Of a DNA stretch of 64,000 bases, positions 17,059-26,110 are shown piece after piece; position 1 is the first letter of the stretch, and every line of letters begins with the position of its first letter. A program made the translations under genes and the position numbers. The stretch is taken from the NCBI RefSeq assembly GCF_002197845.1, contig NZ_NIDE01000004.1, positions 1,178,001-1,242,000 on the forward strand. The letters are read 5' to 3'. The DNA comes from Fimbriiglobus ruber (lineage in GTDB: Bacteria; Planctomycetota; Planctomycetia; Gemmatales; Gemmataceae). The notes under the pieces were generated by a model. The model made no database searches. It was not told the DNA's origin and worked only from the letters and a program-made list of their open reading frames with translations.

Positions 17059-17641
17059 CGGTGGTCCCCCCGGGCTGCGTACTGGCGGTCGGTGGGGGGA
17101 CTTCCCGGCGGGGCCGGGGTGAGCGAAACAATCGGCCCCGGGGCCGGTTCCCCGGCAAGACTCCGGATCAGGTCGCGGCCGACGCGGGTGATCCATTGCG
17201 GCAGGATGTTCATCAGCGCCATGAACAACCCGCTCCCGGTGGCCGTGATGGCCGGGGCATACTTGCGGATGATTTCCGACGCGGACGGGTTCGTTCCCGG
17301 TGCGATCGAGCTAAACGTCTGGAGGATGGCGGCCACGGTCCCGATGAGCCCCATCAGCGGGAACCATTCGGCTGCTTGCGCGAGGTTCTCGATCCACTTG
17401 TCCGGCCGCTCGTCGAACGACGTTTCCCGCCACCGCAGTGCTCGCCACGACAGGATCGTCTGGGTCGAGAACAACGTCGCCCCGGTGGCCAGGATGATCC
17501 AGTCGATTGGCGACTGCGTCACCCGTTCCAGGTAGTCCCGGCGGGCGTCCGGGGGATGGCGGCGAAGAGCAGCGCGGCGGCCAGCACCGGCACCGCGCAA
17601 AACGCCGCCGGGAGGACGTGGTGTATCCAGAGCCGCTGCAC
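17055..17641 (-). pseudogene. MotA/TolQ/ExbB-like proton channel protein with an apparent -1 frameshift
   Basis: The 3' frame (from about 17555 down) encodes SPIDWIILATGATLFSTQTIL, EWFPLMGLIGTVAAILQTFSSIAPG and IIRKYAPAITATGSGLFMALM, the membrane helices and pore region of MotA/TolQ/ExbB proteins. The natural start, however, is the GTG at 17641, with AGGAG eight bases upstream, in another frame. That frame encodes VQRLWIHHVLPAAFCAVPVL, a first membrane helix, and runs out shortly after. The two frames join exactly if the G5 run at 17551-17555 had one more base. It is therefore either a real frameshift, a sequence error, or less likely a gene that starts inside. The ExbD-like gene overlaps its end. 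Confidence 0.75.
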
Positions 17642-17703
17642 GGAGGTTGCTCCTGGGAACGCGGGGGTTGTACTGTCAGTGATTCGGGATACCGTCAGCG
17701 CCC

Positions 17704-18025
17704 GGTGTCCCCGGGCTCCCGCCCTCGTTGCACCCCATAAGTCGGAAGCAGCGAAAATGCCCCTTCCGAATGGCCTGGAAAACAAGCGTTTTCCAAACGG
17801 CGAAGCGGATTTGGGCCTTCCGAATGCCGTTTCCGCAACATCTTGTTACGAAAGACGTTGCAGACTTGTGGGGTACAACGAGGGCTCCCGCCCGGGTCCA
17901 CGTCCGGCCGCCCCGGAGGGGCGGAAAACCCTGGTCTCACGGGCTGGTGCGTGCAACGGCCGCTCTTGGTTTTGAGCCCCTCGGGGGCGGCCGGACGTAG
18001 ACCCGGGCGGGAGCCCGGGGACACC
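17704..18025. repeat. composite palindromic repeat element, copy 1
   Basis: The 322-bp element has outer inverted arms (GGTGTCCCCGGGCTCCCGCC and its complement). It contains two palindrome-bounded modules. Module B (core 17737-17869, 133 bp) is bounded by CCTCGTTGCACCCC and GGGGTACAACGAGG. Module A is bounded by GTCCACGTCCGGCCGCC and GGCGGCCGGACGTAGAC. Copy 2 at 49268-49588 has the same order of modules, but the B core is in reverse orientation. It lies about 60 bp upstream of the exbB-like gene. Open frames inside are not believed to be genes. Confidence 0.9.
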
Positions 18026-18065
18026 TGCCCGAACCCTCCACCCACTCCCGGTCTGCCGGACAGCT

Positions 18066-18455
18066 TCACTCCGCCCGGCTCAGCCAGTCGGGCATCGCCT
18101 GGAGTTTGCCGGCGCGGTCGACGCAGGCGAGCGTCGTGAATCCTTCGGCGACCAGTTTCCCGTCCGCCCGGAAGACTTCGTATTTATGCTCGATTCGCAC
18201 CGGCGAGGACCGGGTAACGGTCGTGCGGATCGTCAGCACGTCGTCGTAGTACGCCGGGCTCTTGTACTTCACCTCGACCTTCGAGAGGACGAGGAAGAAG
18301 CCCTGGTCTTCGAGTTCCTTGTAGTTCCCGCCGGTTTGCCGCAGCAGTTCGATCCGCGCCTGCTCGAAATACACGAGGTAATTCGCGTGGTGCAGAAGGC
18401 CCATGCGGTCCGTTTCCGCGTACCGGACGCGGATTTGAATTTCACCCGTGACCAT
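18066..18455 (-). CDS. acyl-CoA thioesterase, YbgC/4-hydroxybenzoyl-CoA type
   Basis: This 129-residue single hotdog-fold protein contains RYAETDRMGLLHHANYLVYF, the Y-x-x-T-D-x-x-G-x-x-x-H active-site signature with catalytic Asp at about position 15, then EQARIELLRQTG. The rest (KVEVKYKSPAYYDDVL and RADGKLVAEG) matches the YbgC/FadM family. It hydrolyses short or aromatic acyl-CoA thioesters in the cytoplasm. YbgC commonly lies beside tol-pal genes; here an ExbB/ExbD pair lies just downstream on the same strand, separated by the repeat element. Confidence 0.9.
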   Translation of the reverse strand: MVTGEIQIRVRYAETDRMGLLHHANYLVYFEQARIELLRQTGGNYKELEDQGFFLVLSKVEVKYKSPAYYDDVLTIRTTVTRSSPVRIEHKYEVFRADGKLVAEGFTTLACVDRAGKLQAMPDWLSRAE

Positions 18456-18516
18456 GCCGTGTGTGTCCCGTCTGGCGCACTGGGAGCGGCCGCGCCTTCG
18501 TGGTGCGGCCGTGCCG

Positions 18517-20415
18517 TTACTTGATAAAGCCGATCCGGGAGAACGGGAAGAAGACGAATACCGCCTTGCCGAGCATCAACCGCTGCGGCACGAGCCCCCA
18601 CTTGCGGCTGTCCGAACTCTGCCCGCTGTTGTCCCCGAGGCAAAGGTAGTGCCCGGGCTGGACGTAGAACGTGTCGACCGGGTTGCCCGGGTCGGCGTAC
18701 GGGTAGTGGTCGTCCGGGGTAAAGAAGGTGTCGGCCCACAGGACGACTTTGCTAAACTCGACGGCCCCTTTGGCCCCCAGGCTGGCCGGCGCGGCGACGT
18801 CGTTTTCCAGGGTGTGCCCGTCCGCGGCCGGGGCGAACGCGGCGGACGCGACGGCCCCGATCGCCGCATCGAACCCGGCCGCGTCGGAGGGCGAATAGTC
18901 GGCGTCGGTCCCGAAGTCGATCTTCGTCCCGTCGACCCACACCCGGAGGCGGCAATCGACGTTCGCGAACCGGAGGGCGTGGGTGCCGGCCCTGGTGATC
19001 GGGGACGGGCGGGCGGCCAGTTGTTTGCCCCGGGGGCCGGTCCGCGTCAGCGTGACCGTCCCGCCCGTGAACCGGGCCTGGAAGCGGTTCGTGCCCTTGG
19101 ACAGTTCCATCACCACTTCGTCCGCCGGACCGGACACTTTTACGGTGCATTCCGACATCAGGTCGCCGACCCAGTACTCGTGGCCCATGCGGGGGGGGCG
19201 CGGGAGGCGACCGTCGCTTCCCGGGTCGCCGACGTACCCGGCGTTGTAGCCTAAAAAGTTCGTGATCTCGGCCAGCGGGAACATGCCCGACTGATAACTT
19301 TTGCCCTCGTTAATTTCATGCCAGCCCCAATTCTCGATGTAATCACCTCCTTTTGCCAAGCGTTCTTCCTCGGTCATTTGACGCGAAAGTCGGTGGGCGT
19401 ACCGGACCCACCCGAACGTACCCCCCGAGTGGGTGAACGTCCGCGGTTGGGCCGCGTTGTCTTGTTCCCATCCGTTGCCGTCTGCGCCCCATCGGGGCGG
19501 GAGGTGGGCCGACTGGAACTCGTTGTTGTAGACGATCCGGCGCATGGCGAGGGCCTGGGCGTCCGTCTTGCGGAGCATGCCGAACCGACCGGTGTCGCCC
19601 GGGAAGCCGTCCGCCCGCGACTTCTCGAACGTGTCGAGGGCGGTTTCGCCGTTGTGGTACGTGTAATCGTTGCCGAGAGGAGATTTGTACTGCGGCCGGG
19701 TCCGGCTCAGGATGTTCACGTCCGGGCCTTCCCACATCGACATCGGGTTGTCCGGGCGGGGGTAGAGCGGGCGGCCGGCCGAGTCCGCGGACCCGGCGGG
19801 GTAGTCCACGCCCGTCGCCATGTACAGGTCGCCGCGGTAGATGGCGAGCGTCTCCCCGCCCAGGCCCCAGAGCCGTTTGATGTAATTCTGGGCGGTGAAA
19901 TTGATCTGCGGGTCGACCGGGAATTTGAAGACCACCACGTCCCCGCGGGTCGGCGGGGTGAAGTGGTAGAGGGCTTTGTGGACCAGGACGCGGTCCCCGC
20001 TCTCGGGGGAGAATTCGGCTTCCTTCTCCTTGGGTTTTTTGTCCAAGAACGGCACCTTCTGCTTGACCGCCGCCTCGACCCAATTGTACGGGAAGCGGCA
20101 GTTCGGGCAGCACGCCCCGGTGACGAGCTTAGTCACGCCGTCCTGCGGGTCGACCTCGTCACTGGAGTTCACCGGGAATGTGTACCCGCACTCCTTGCAG
20201 GTCACGTTCTTGTGGTACCCGTAGAGGGTTTCCGCCATCGACCCGGTCGGGATGACGAACGCCTCGACCACGAACAGCTTGAGCATCAGGACGAGCGCGA
20301 CGACGAAGACGATCGTCTCGAACACCTCGCGGACCGAGTCCCGGGGGGCCGCCGCGGGTTTGGCGGCGGCGGCCGGTGCGGCGGCCGGTTTCGGTTTGGT
20401 CAGCGTTTCAGCCAT
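18517..20415 (-). CDS. lepB: signal peptidase I with zinc-ribbon and large C-terminal inserts
   Basis: This 632-residue protein is about twice the usual size. A membrane helix at residues 33-50 is followed by VIPTGSMAETL with catalytic Ser59. RGDVVVFKFP is box C, NYIKRLWGLGGE holds the catalytic Lys180, and LCLGDNSGQSSDSR near the end is box E. After Ser59 comes a four-Cys insert (CKEC at 73-76 and CPNC at 103-106), likely a zinc ribbon. Between box D and box E lies a roughly 400-residue insert including a beta-sandwich-like stretch. It cleaves signal peptides at the outer face of the membrane. The next gene upstream is a paralogue. Box D has W-G-L-G-G where V-G-L-P-G is usual. Confidence 0.92.
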   Translation of the reverse strand: MAETLTKPKPAAAPAAAAKPAAAPRDSVREVFETIVFVVALVLMLKLFVVEAFVIPTGSMAETLYGYHKNVTCKECGYTFPVNSSDEVDPQDGVTKLVTGACCPNCRFPYNWVEAAVKQKVPFLDKKPKEKEAEFSPESGDRVLVHKALYHFTPPTRGDVVVFKFPVDPQINFTAQNYIKRLWGLGGETLAIYRGDLYMATGVDYPAGSADSAGRPLYPRPDNPMSMWEGPDVNILSRTRPQYKSPLGNDYTYHNGETALDTFEKSRADGFPGDTGRFGMLRKTDAQALAMRRIVYNNEFQSAHLPPRWGADGNGWEQDNAAQPRTFTHSGGTFGWVRYAHRLSRQMTEEERLAKGGDYIENWGWHEINEGKSYQSGMFPLAEITNFLGYNAGYVGDPGSDGRLPRPPRMGHEYWVGDLMSECTVKVSGPADEVVMELSKGTNRFQARFTGGTVTLTRTGPRGKQLAARPSPITRAGTHALRFANVDCRLRVWVDGTKIDFGTDADYSPSDAAGFDAAIGAVASAAFAPAADGHTLENDVAAPASLGAKGAVEFSKVVLWADTFFTPDDHYPYADPGNPVDTFYVQPGHYLCLGDNSGQSSDSRKWGLVPQRLMLGKAVFVFFPFSRIGFIK

Positions 20416-20505
20416 CGTTCACTCTCGCCGGGCGTAATTATGGGCGCCTATCGGTCGTTCGCCGCGGGAAGGAAAATATTTGGGCCCGCTCGCGGGCGGG
20501 CCACC

Positions 20506-22122
20506 CTACCGCAACCACCGGAGGCGGGACCAGTCCAGGGTCTGGACCTTGTACTCCCGCCCGAAGATCGGGATCCGGCCGAGCCGCATGGGCTGGTGGA
20601 TCAGGAATGGTTTACCGATAAAGTCCTTCTCCGGCACGCCCGGGGCCGGTTGGTTGTCGATCGTCCAGACCCGGCTGTCGTGGGAATTGGACGTGTTGTC
20701 GCCGAGCATGAAGTATTCGTTCGCGCCCAAGTGCCACCCGCCCGCGCTCGCCCGCGGGCTCAGGTAGTGGATGTCCCGATAAAGTTTGAAGTCGCGGACG
20801 GCGACCGACACCCCCCTCGCTCCGAGCTGGGCGGGCCGGGGCACCCCTCTCCGGACACTTTTGCCTGGGGGGCCGGCGGGCAGATCGAGCGGCGGCACGA
20901 CTTCCCGGCCATCAATGGCCAAGCTCGCCCGGCGGTCCACCAGGGCGAACGTGACCCGGTACGTCTTACCCGGCCGCAGGACGAGGCCCGGTGCCTTGAC
21001 CGGAGCGAGGGGACCGTCGTGGGCGACGTAAACGGTCGCGTCGCCGGGGTCCGTCCCGTCGGAGACGACCGGGAAGTCGGCCCTCACGGTGTCCGCCCCG
21101 TCGCCCAGACGGCACGCGAAGGCGCCGGAGCCGGTCCGCACTTCGAGGTCGAATTCCAGCACGAAATCGTGGACGGCGGTGTCCGCGTCCGGCCGCGCCC
21201 GACCGAACCCGCCGCGGCGGTCGGCCGGGCCGCCGTTGTAGCCCTGGTAGTCCGAGACGGGCTCCTGGGTCCGGCTGTCCAGGTTCCAGTGCCGGTAAGT
21301 GAGCCCGATTTCGCCCCGTTTGCCGGTCGCGTCCAGCATCAGGGTGTTGTCCCTCAGGATCGAGCCGTCGACCGTTTTTTCCTCGGCGGGCGGGCGCGTG
21401 GGGGGAAGTTTCGGGGCCTGTCCGATCGGTTCGTCCAGCCACCTGAGTGCCCAGCCGCCCTGTGGCGGGTAGCTCATGTCGAAAACCGGGACGCGCGTCT
21501 CCCGAACCTGGGCGAGCGTCTTGCGAACGAGCTGGCCGCCCGCGTAGATGTCGCCGTCCGAAATTTGAATCAGCTCCCCGGGCAGGCCGATGACCCGTTT
21601 GACGTAGGGCTTGCTCAAGTCGGCCGGGCACCGGAAAACGGCGATCTCCCACCGGCGCGGCGACCGGGCGTGGTACACCGTCTTGTCGACCATGAGTCGG
21701 TCCCCGAAAACTTCGCGGGCGCGGGACAGATCAACCGCCGCCCCGCAGTTCGGGCAGGCACACGCCTCGAACCGGACCGGGCGGGCTTCCGGCCCCGGCT
21801 CACCGACGCGGACCGGAAACCCGCACCGCGGGCAGTCGCCCGCCCGGTGGTTCCCGATCAGGGCCTCGGCCATGCTCCCGGTCGGAACGCCGAACGGTTC
21901 GAGGGCCGCGGTGCGGACGAACAGAAACAGACAGAAGAACAGCACGCCGAACTGGACGAGCCACCGGACCGGGTTTGGCATCGGGCGGGGCGGGGTGGCC
22001 GGAGGGGCAGCGGGGGCGGGCGGTGAGGACGGGTCGGAAGCCGTCCATTCGGGCGACGGGGCGACAGGGGCGAGCGGATACCCGGTGGTCGGGAAGCCGG
22101 CGGTAGTGGGGCCGTGATCCAC
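20506..22122 (-). CDS. lepB: signal peptidase I paralogue with zinc-ribbon and LamG-like insert
   Basis: This 538-residue paralogue of the adjacent gene starts at a GTG with AGGA upstream. A Pro-rich cytoplasmic N-terminus of 50 residues precedes a membrane helix at 54-73, then GVPTGSMAEAL with catalytic Ser83. CPRC (97-100) and CPNC (123-126) make a four-Cys zinc-ribbon insert. YVKRVIGLPGE has catalytic Lys175, and MLGDNTSNSHDSR is box E. The insert between boxes D and E (about 190-480) reads as a concanavalin/LamG-like beta sandwich (VHDFVLEFDLEVRTGSGAF, KTYRVTFALVDRRASLAIDG). Both catalytic residues are kept. The 90-bp gap to the first paralogue suggests one transcript. What the insert binds is unknown. 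Confidence 0.9.
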   Translation of the reverse strand: MDHGPTTAGFPTTGYPLAPVAPSPEWTASDPSSPPAPAAPPATPPRPMPNPVRWLVQFGVLFFCLFLFVRTAALEPFGVPTGSMAEALIGNHRAGDCPRCGFPVRVGEPGPEARPVRFEACACPNCGAAVDLSRAREVFGDRLMVDKTVYHARSPRRWEIAVFRCPADLSKPYVKRVIGLPGELIQISDGDIYAGGQLVRKTLAQVRETRVPVFDMSYPPQGGWALRWLDEPIGQAPKLPPTRPPAEEKTVDGSILRDNTLMLDATGKRGEIGLTYRHWNLDSRTQEPVSDYQGYNGGPADRRGGFGRARPDADTAVHDFVLEFDLEVRTGSGAFACRLGDGADTVRADFPVVSDGTDPGDATVYVAHDGPLAPVKAPGLVLRPGKTYRVTFALVDRRASLAIDGREVVPPLDLPAGPPGKSVRRGVPRPAQLGARGVSVAVRDFKLYRDIHYLSPRASAGGWHLGANEYFMLGDNTSNSHDSRVWTIDNQPAPGVPEKDFIGKPFLIHQPMRLGRIPIFGREYKVQTLDWSRLRWLR

Positions 22123-22183
22123 GCGGGCGGTCCTACTGTGCCAAGTCGATATAAGGCCGATCGCGGGCGTCGATCCGCGGGTA

Positions 22184-22954
22184 TCACGAGCCCTGGTCGC
22201 GGCCTCGCCGTAGGGCGTCTAGTTCACGGCGTAATTGATCAAGTTCGGCTTCGACCCGCTGGCGGGCTGCCACTTCGACCCGCGCTCGGGCTTCGGCTTC
22301 CGCCCGTGCCGCCGCTTCCGCCCGTTCCCGGACTTCCGCCCGCCTGCGGGCAGCAGCCTCCGATGCCGTCAACTCGGCTTGCGTCGGAAGCCACGTTCGA
22401 GTTGCGGGGTTCCACAAACGAAGCTGTTCGTCCGCCCGCTCAAGGTGCAGGCCCAGAACTTCGCTCGGTAACCGCTCGCCCGCCATCTCGATGGGGCGGA
22501 ACTCGGTCCCCACCCGTCGGTATCCTTGCATCGACGGTGTCAGATATTCTTCCAACGGGTCGAATAAGAAGTATTCACTCACTCCGAACACGTCCCGGTA
22601 CATCTCGAACTTCTTGTCGGTGTCTTCGGACCGGGTTGTTTTGGATGTCAGTTCAAAGACGACATCCGGCCCTTTTCCTTCCTCCCACATCAGGTAGTTC
22701 GGGCGGGTGCCGGCGGGCACCCCTTTGACCACGAAACAGTCCGGTGAGAGGTGCCGCCGCTTGTCGTCCGGCTCATAAAAGAGGAGCAGATTCCCGGACA
22801 CGTAGACGTTCGGGTCCGCCGAGTAGTAGATCGACAGCGTCTCGATCAGGCTGGTCATCAGCAGGCGGTGAGTATCGGTCTCGGCCATCGGTCGCCCGTC
22901 CGAGGTAGGATACTCGTTCCGCGCGAACGGGTCGAACTCGGCTTTCCGGATCAT
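22184..22954 (-). CDS. Uma2 family (DUF820) putative nuclease with coiled-coil tail
   Basis: This 256-residue protein has Uma2 motifs: HLSPDCFVVKGVP, GPDVVFELTSKTT and KFEMYRDVFGVSEYFLFDP. Together they fit the D...E-x-K centre of PD-(D/E)XK nucleases. Residues 190-250 are an Ala/Arg/Glu-rich heptad region (RAEAAARAEAEARARVE), a long coiled coil that is common at the end of Gemmata and cyanobacterial Uma2 proteins and may mediate oligomers. GAGGACC lies upstream of the ATG. It is unrelated in detail to the first Uma2 gene of the window. Function unknown beyond family. Confidence 0.88.
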   Translation of the reverse strand: MIRKAEFDPFARNEYPTSDGRPMAETDTHRLLMTSLIETLSIYYSADPNVYVSGNLLLFYEPDDKRRHLSPDCFVVKGVPAGTRPNYLMWEEGKGPDVVFELTSKTTRSEDTDKKFEMYRDVFGVSEYFLFDPLEEYLTPSMQGYRRVGTEFRPIEMAGERLPSEVLGLHLERADEQLRLWNPATRTWLPTQAELTASEAAARRRAEVRERAEAAARAEAEARARVEVAARQRVEAELDQLRRELDALRRGRDQGS

Positions 22955-22987
22955 GGTCGGTCCTCGCCCACAACGACTCCCGCTCGC

Positions 22988-24790
22988 TCAGTCCCCGGAC
23001 TCCAGCACGGCCAGGAACGCCTCCTGTGGTACCTCGACCTGGCCGATCTGCTTCATCCGCTTCTTGCCCTCGGCCTGCTTGGCCCAGAGCTTCCGCTTCC
23101 GCGTGATGTCCCCGCCGTAGCACTTGGCGGTCACGTTCTTGCGGAGGGCCGCGATCGACTCCCGGGCGATGATCCGGCCCCCGATCGCGGCCTGGAGGGC
23201 GACCTCGAACAGGTGCCGGTCGATCTCCTCGCGGAGTTTCTGCAACACCTTCCGGCCGCGCCGCTCGGCGGTCGACCGGTGAACGATGATCGAGAGTGCG
23301 TCCACCCGGTTCCCGTGGACCATGATGTCCATGCGGACGAGGTCGGCGGTCCGGTACCCGAGGACTTCGTAGTCCATCGTGCCGTACCCGTGGGTCACCG
23401 ACTTGAGCTTGTCGTACAGGTCATAAATCACTTCCGCGAGCGGCATTTCGTAAACGAGGATCACCCGCTGTTGACTCAGGTACTCGGTCCGGATGAACGT
23501 CCCGCGGCGGTCGGTACACATCGCCATCAGGTCGCCGATGTTTCCGGCCGGGATCAGGAAGCTGATCTTCACGATCGGCTCCCGGAATTCCTTGATGACC
23601 CCGGCGTCCGGCACGTCCTGGGGGCCGTGGACGGTGACCGTTTCGCCGTTATTCTTGAGGATTTCGAACGTGACGTTCGGGGCGGTTTGGACGAGGTTCA
23701 GTTCGCTGTCGCGTTCGAGCCGCTGCTGGATGATCTCGCGGTGGAGCATCCCCAGGAACCCGCACCGGAACCCGAACCCCAGCCCGTCCGACACTTCCGG
23801 CGTGAACGTGAAACTGCTGTCGTTCAGCTTGAGCTTACCGAGCGCCTCCCGGAGGTCTTCGAACTCGTGATTGTTCACCGGGTACAACCCGGAATACACC
23901 ATCGGCTTCGGCTCCTTATACCCAGCCAGGGCCTCGGCCGCCGGGTTGAAGGCGTCGGTGACGGTATCCCCGATGTTCACGTCCTGGATGTTCTTGATGT
24001 TCGCGGTGAAGTACCCGACCTGGCCCGCGGCCAACTCGTCGCACTTCTCCATGCCGGGGCGGAACTGGCCCATCTCGGTGATGACGTACTCGCGGGCCGT
24101 CCGCATCATCTTGATCCGCTGGCCCGGCTTCATCGACCCGTCGATGAGCCGGACGTACACGACCACGCCCTTGTACGTGTCGAAGTGGCTGTTGTAGATC
24201 ATCGCTTTGAGCGGCGCGGTCGAATCCCCGGCCGGGGCGGGCACCCGCTCGATGACGGCCGCGAGCAGGTCTTCGATCCCGATCCCGCTCTTGGCGCTGA
24301 CCCGCATCACCTCGGCCGGGTCGGTGAAGACGGCCTGCTCCATCTCGCCGATGACGAAGTCCGGCCGCGCATGCGCGAGGTCGATCTTGTTCAGCGTGGG
24401 GATCAGTTTCAGGCCGGCTTCCATCGCGAGGAACGCGTTCGCGACGGTCTGGGCCTGGACGCCCTGGAACGCGTCGACGAGCAGGACCGCCCCTTCGCAA
24501 GCGGCCAGGGACCGGGACACCTCGTAGTTGAAGTCGACGTGCCCGGGCGTGTCGATCAGGTTGAGTTCGTACTTCCGCCCGCCGAGTTCGTAGTAAATGG
24601 TGACCGGGTGCATCCGGATGGTGATGCCGCGCTCGCGCTCGAGGTCCATGCTGTCGAGCGTCTGCGCTTTGATGTCGCGCTCGCTGATCGTCCCGGTCTT
24701 GAGCAGGAACTGGTCGGCCAGCGTGCTCTTCCCGTGGTCAATGTGCGCGATGATGCAGAAGTTTCGGATGTTCGACGTCGGCGTCGGCAT
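22988..24790 (-). CDS. lepA: elongation factor 4 (LepA), ribosome back-translocase
   Basis: This 600-residue translational GTPase starts at the ATG at 24790, giving MPTPTSNIRNFCIIAHIDHGKST; a frame open 21 codons further is not needed. The G motifs are HIDHGKST (G1), RGITI (G2), DTPGHVDF (G3) and NKIDL (G4). Elongation-factor domains II, III and V follow, then the LepA-specific C-terminal domain with the RKRKLWAKQAEGKKRMK motif. LepA assists translation and initiation complexes under stress. In many bacteria lepA precedes lepB in an operon. Here it lies upstream of both lepB genes on the same strand, with a Uma2 gene between. Confidence 0.97.
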   Translation of the reverse strand: MPTPTSNIRNFCIIAHIDHGKSTLADQFLLKTGTISERDIKAQTLDSMDLERERGITIRMHPVTIYYELGGRKYELNLIDTPGHVDFNYEVSRSLAACEGAVLLVDAFQGVQAQTVANAFLAMEAGLKLIPTLNKIDLAHARPDFVIGEMEQAVFTDPAEVMRVSAKSGIGIEDLLAAVIERVPAPAGDSTAPLKAMIYNSHFDTYKGVVVYVRLIDGSMKPGQRIKMMRTAREYVITEMGQFRPGMEKCDELAAGQVGYFTANIKNIQDVNIGDTVTDAFNPAAEALAGYKEPKPMVYSGLYPVNNHEFEDLREALGKLKLNDSSFTFTPEVSDGLGFGFRCGFLGMLHREIIQQRLERDSELNLVQTAPNVTFEILKNNGETVTVHGPQDVPDAGVIKEFREPIVKISFLIPAGNIGDLMAMCTDRRGTFIRTEYLSQQRVILVYEMPLAEVIYDLYDKLKSVTHGYGTMDYEVLGYRTADLVRMDIMVHGNRVDALSIIVHRSTAERRGRKVLQKLREEIDRHLFEVALQAAIGGRIIARESIAALRKNVTAKCYGGDITRKRKLWAKQAEGKKRMKQIGQVEVPQEAFLAVLESGD

Positions 24791-25050
24791 AGGGGTCGGC
24801 GCTCGGCGGTGGATAACGACGCGCGAAAACGCGCGGGGTCGGAAACCGGGCAACTGTCAGCTTAGCACTCATTCCCGGGACTGAATAGGGTGGGACGTGT
24901 CACCCGCGCACCCTCGGCCACTCGCAAAATACCCCGGACGCTCACGGAATATAAAGACTTCCCTGTCAGTGTCGTATTTCGGCAGGCCGTGATCTTTCCG
25001 ACTCTCCGGTTTTTCCGGACGCTCTTTCCTTTTTTCCGGAGGCCCGACCC

Positions 25051-25902
25051 GTGCCTTACCAACTGTTTGAAGACGCGCTCGGCGACCCGAGGAACGCCGC
25101 CGCCCTGGCGGCCGCATCGCAATTCGCTTATTCCCCCGAAGACGCCGGAGCCGCGGCGTTCAAAAACGACCTCGGGATGGACGCGAAACTCATCAGTGTC
25201 GGCAACACCCAGGTGTACGTCGCCAGCAACGACGACCACATCCTCGTCGCGTTCCGCGGCAGTGAGAGTCCGACCAGCATCGACGGGCTCAAGGACTGGC
25301 TCATCACGAACGCCAACGACCTGCTCATCCAACCCCAGGGGCCGCTGTCCACCGAGTTCCTCGCGGCCGGGGTCGGGTGCCGGTGGCACCAGGGGTTCGT
25401 CAACGCGGTTTCCGACGTCTGGCCGGCTCTGTTCGCCGAAGTGGACGCCCGGCAGAAGGCGAAGAGCCGCTGCTTCTGGGTGACGGGGCACAGCCTCGGC
25501 GGGGCGCTGGCCGTACTCGGGTCGTGGCTGTTCCTCCGCAAGACGATGGCCCCGCACCAGGTTTACACGTTCGGCGGGCCGATGGTGGGCAACAAGCCGG
25601 TGGCCGAGGCGCTCGACCGGGAATTCGCCGGCAAAGTGTTCCGGTACGTGAATTCCCCGGACCCGGTTCCGCTCCTCCCGATGATGAGCCTGGCGGCGAA
25701 CGACTTCCTCCACTGCGAAAAAGGCATCGTTCTCGGCGCCACGGGTGAGGCCGTCAACCTGCTGGCGTACCTGAAAGACGCGGCCGGCGGGGTCGCCGAA
25801 GGCGTGCTGTCCGGGGACATCGGCAACAAGGTTTGGGAAGCCGTGAAGGGGCGGGTCATGGCCCACCTACTCAACGACTACCGGAGCCAACTCGGCCAGT
25901 AA
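25051..25902 (+). CDS. class 3 lipase family alpha/beta hydrolase
   Basis: This 283-residue protein starts at GTG (CCGGAGG lies 8 bases upstream). WVTGHSLGGALAVL places the nucleophile at Ser148 in a GHSLGG elbow. HILVAFRGSES upstream is the oxyanion-strand motif of fungal-type (Rhizomucor-like) lipases. YVNSPDPVPLLP supplies the catalytic Asp, and a later His is likely the base. No signal peptide is obvious. It would hydrolyse lipid or other esters, with substrate unknown. It is divergent from lepA and has a strong hairpin after its stop. Confidence 0.88.
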   Translation: MPYQLFEDALGDPRNAAALAAASQFAYSPEDAGAAAFKNDLGMDAKLISVGNTQVYVASNDDHILVAFRGSESPTSIDGLKDWLITNANDLLIQPQGPLSTEFLAAGVGCRWHQGFVNAVSDVWPALFAEVDARQKAKSRCFWVTGHSLGGALAVLGSWLFLRKTMAPHQVYTFGGPMVGNKPVAEALDREFAGKVFRYVNSPDPVPLLPMMSLAANDFLHCEKGIVLGATGEAVNLLAYLKDAAGGVAEGVLSGDIGNKVWEAVKGRVMAHLLNDYRSQLGQ

Positions 25903-25908
25903 AAAAGT

Positions 25909-25960
25909 GAGACTTCTCGTTCAACGTGACACGCTGATGTCGCGTTGAACGAGAAGTCTC
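25909..25960. terminator. 18-bp perfect hairpin after the lipase gene
   Basis: Arms 25909-25926 and 25943-25960 (GAGACTTCTCGTTCAACG and its complement) enclose a 16-nt loop, 6 bases after the stop codon, with no T-tract following. Confidence 0.6.
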
Positions 25961-26110
25961 GGGGAGGGGAGCCCGGAATTTTCTTTGTTCCCTGTGCCGA
26001 AACGGCGAATCGCGAAACGTCATCAGTGCGGACCGGGCAAGTGGACTCGCCCGAGGCGGCAAAACACGGAGTCTGAAATGCCTTACGCGGTTCGTTTTGC
26101 AACTCGCGTC

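Noticed and set aside
15566-17158. 530-codon frame on the - strand
   Set aside because: It overlaps gluQ and the ExbD-like gene in another frame and has a Pro/Arg-rich composition typical of off-frame translation.
19318-22026. 902-codon open frame on the + strand
   Set aside because: It is antisense to the two signal peptidase genes, which carry complete active-site motifs.
22751-24865. 704-codon open frame on the + strand
   Set aside because: Antisense to lepA and the Uma2 gene.
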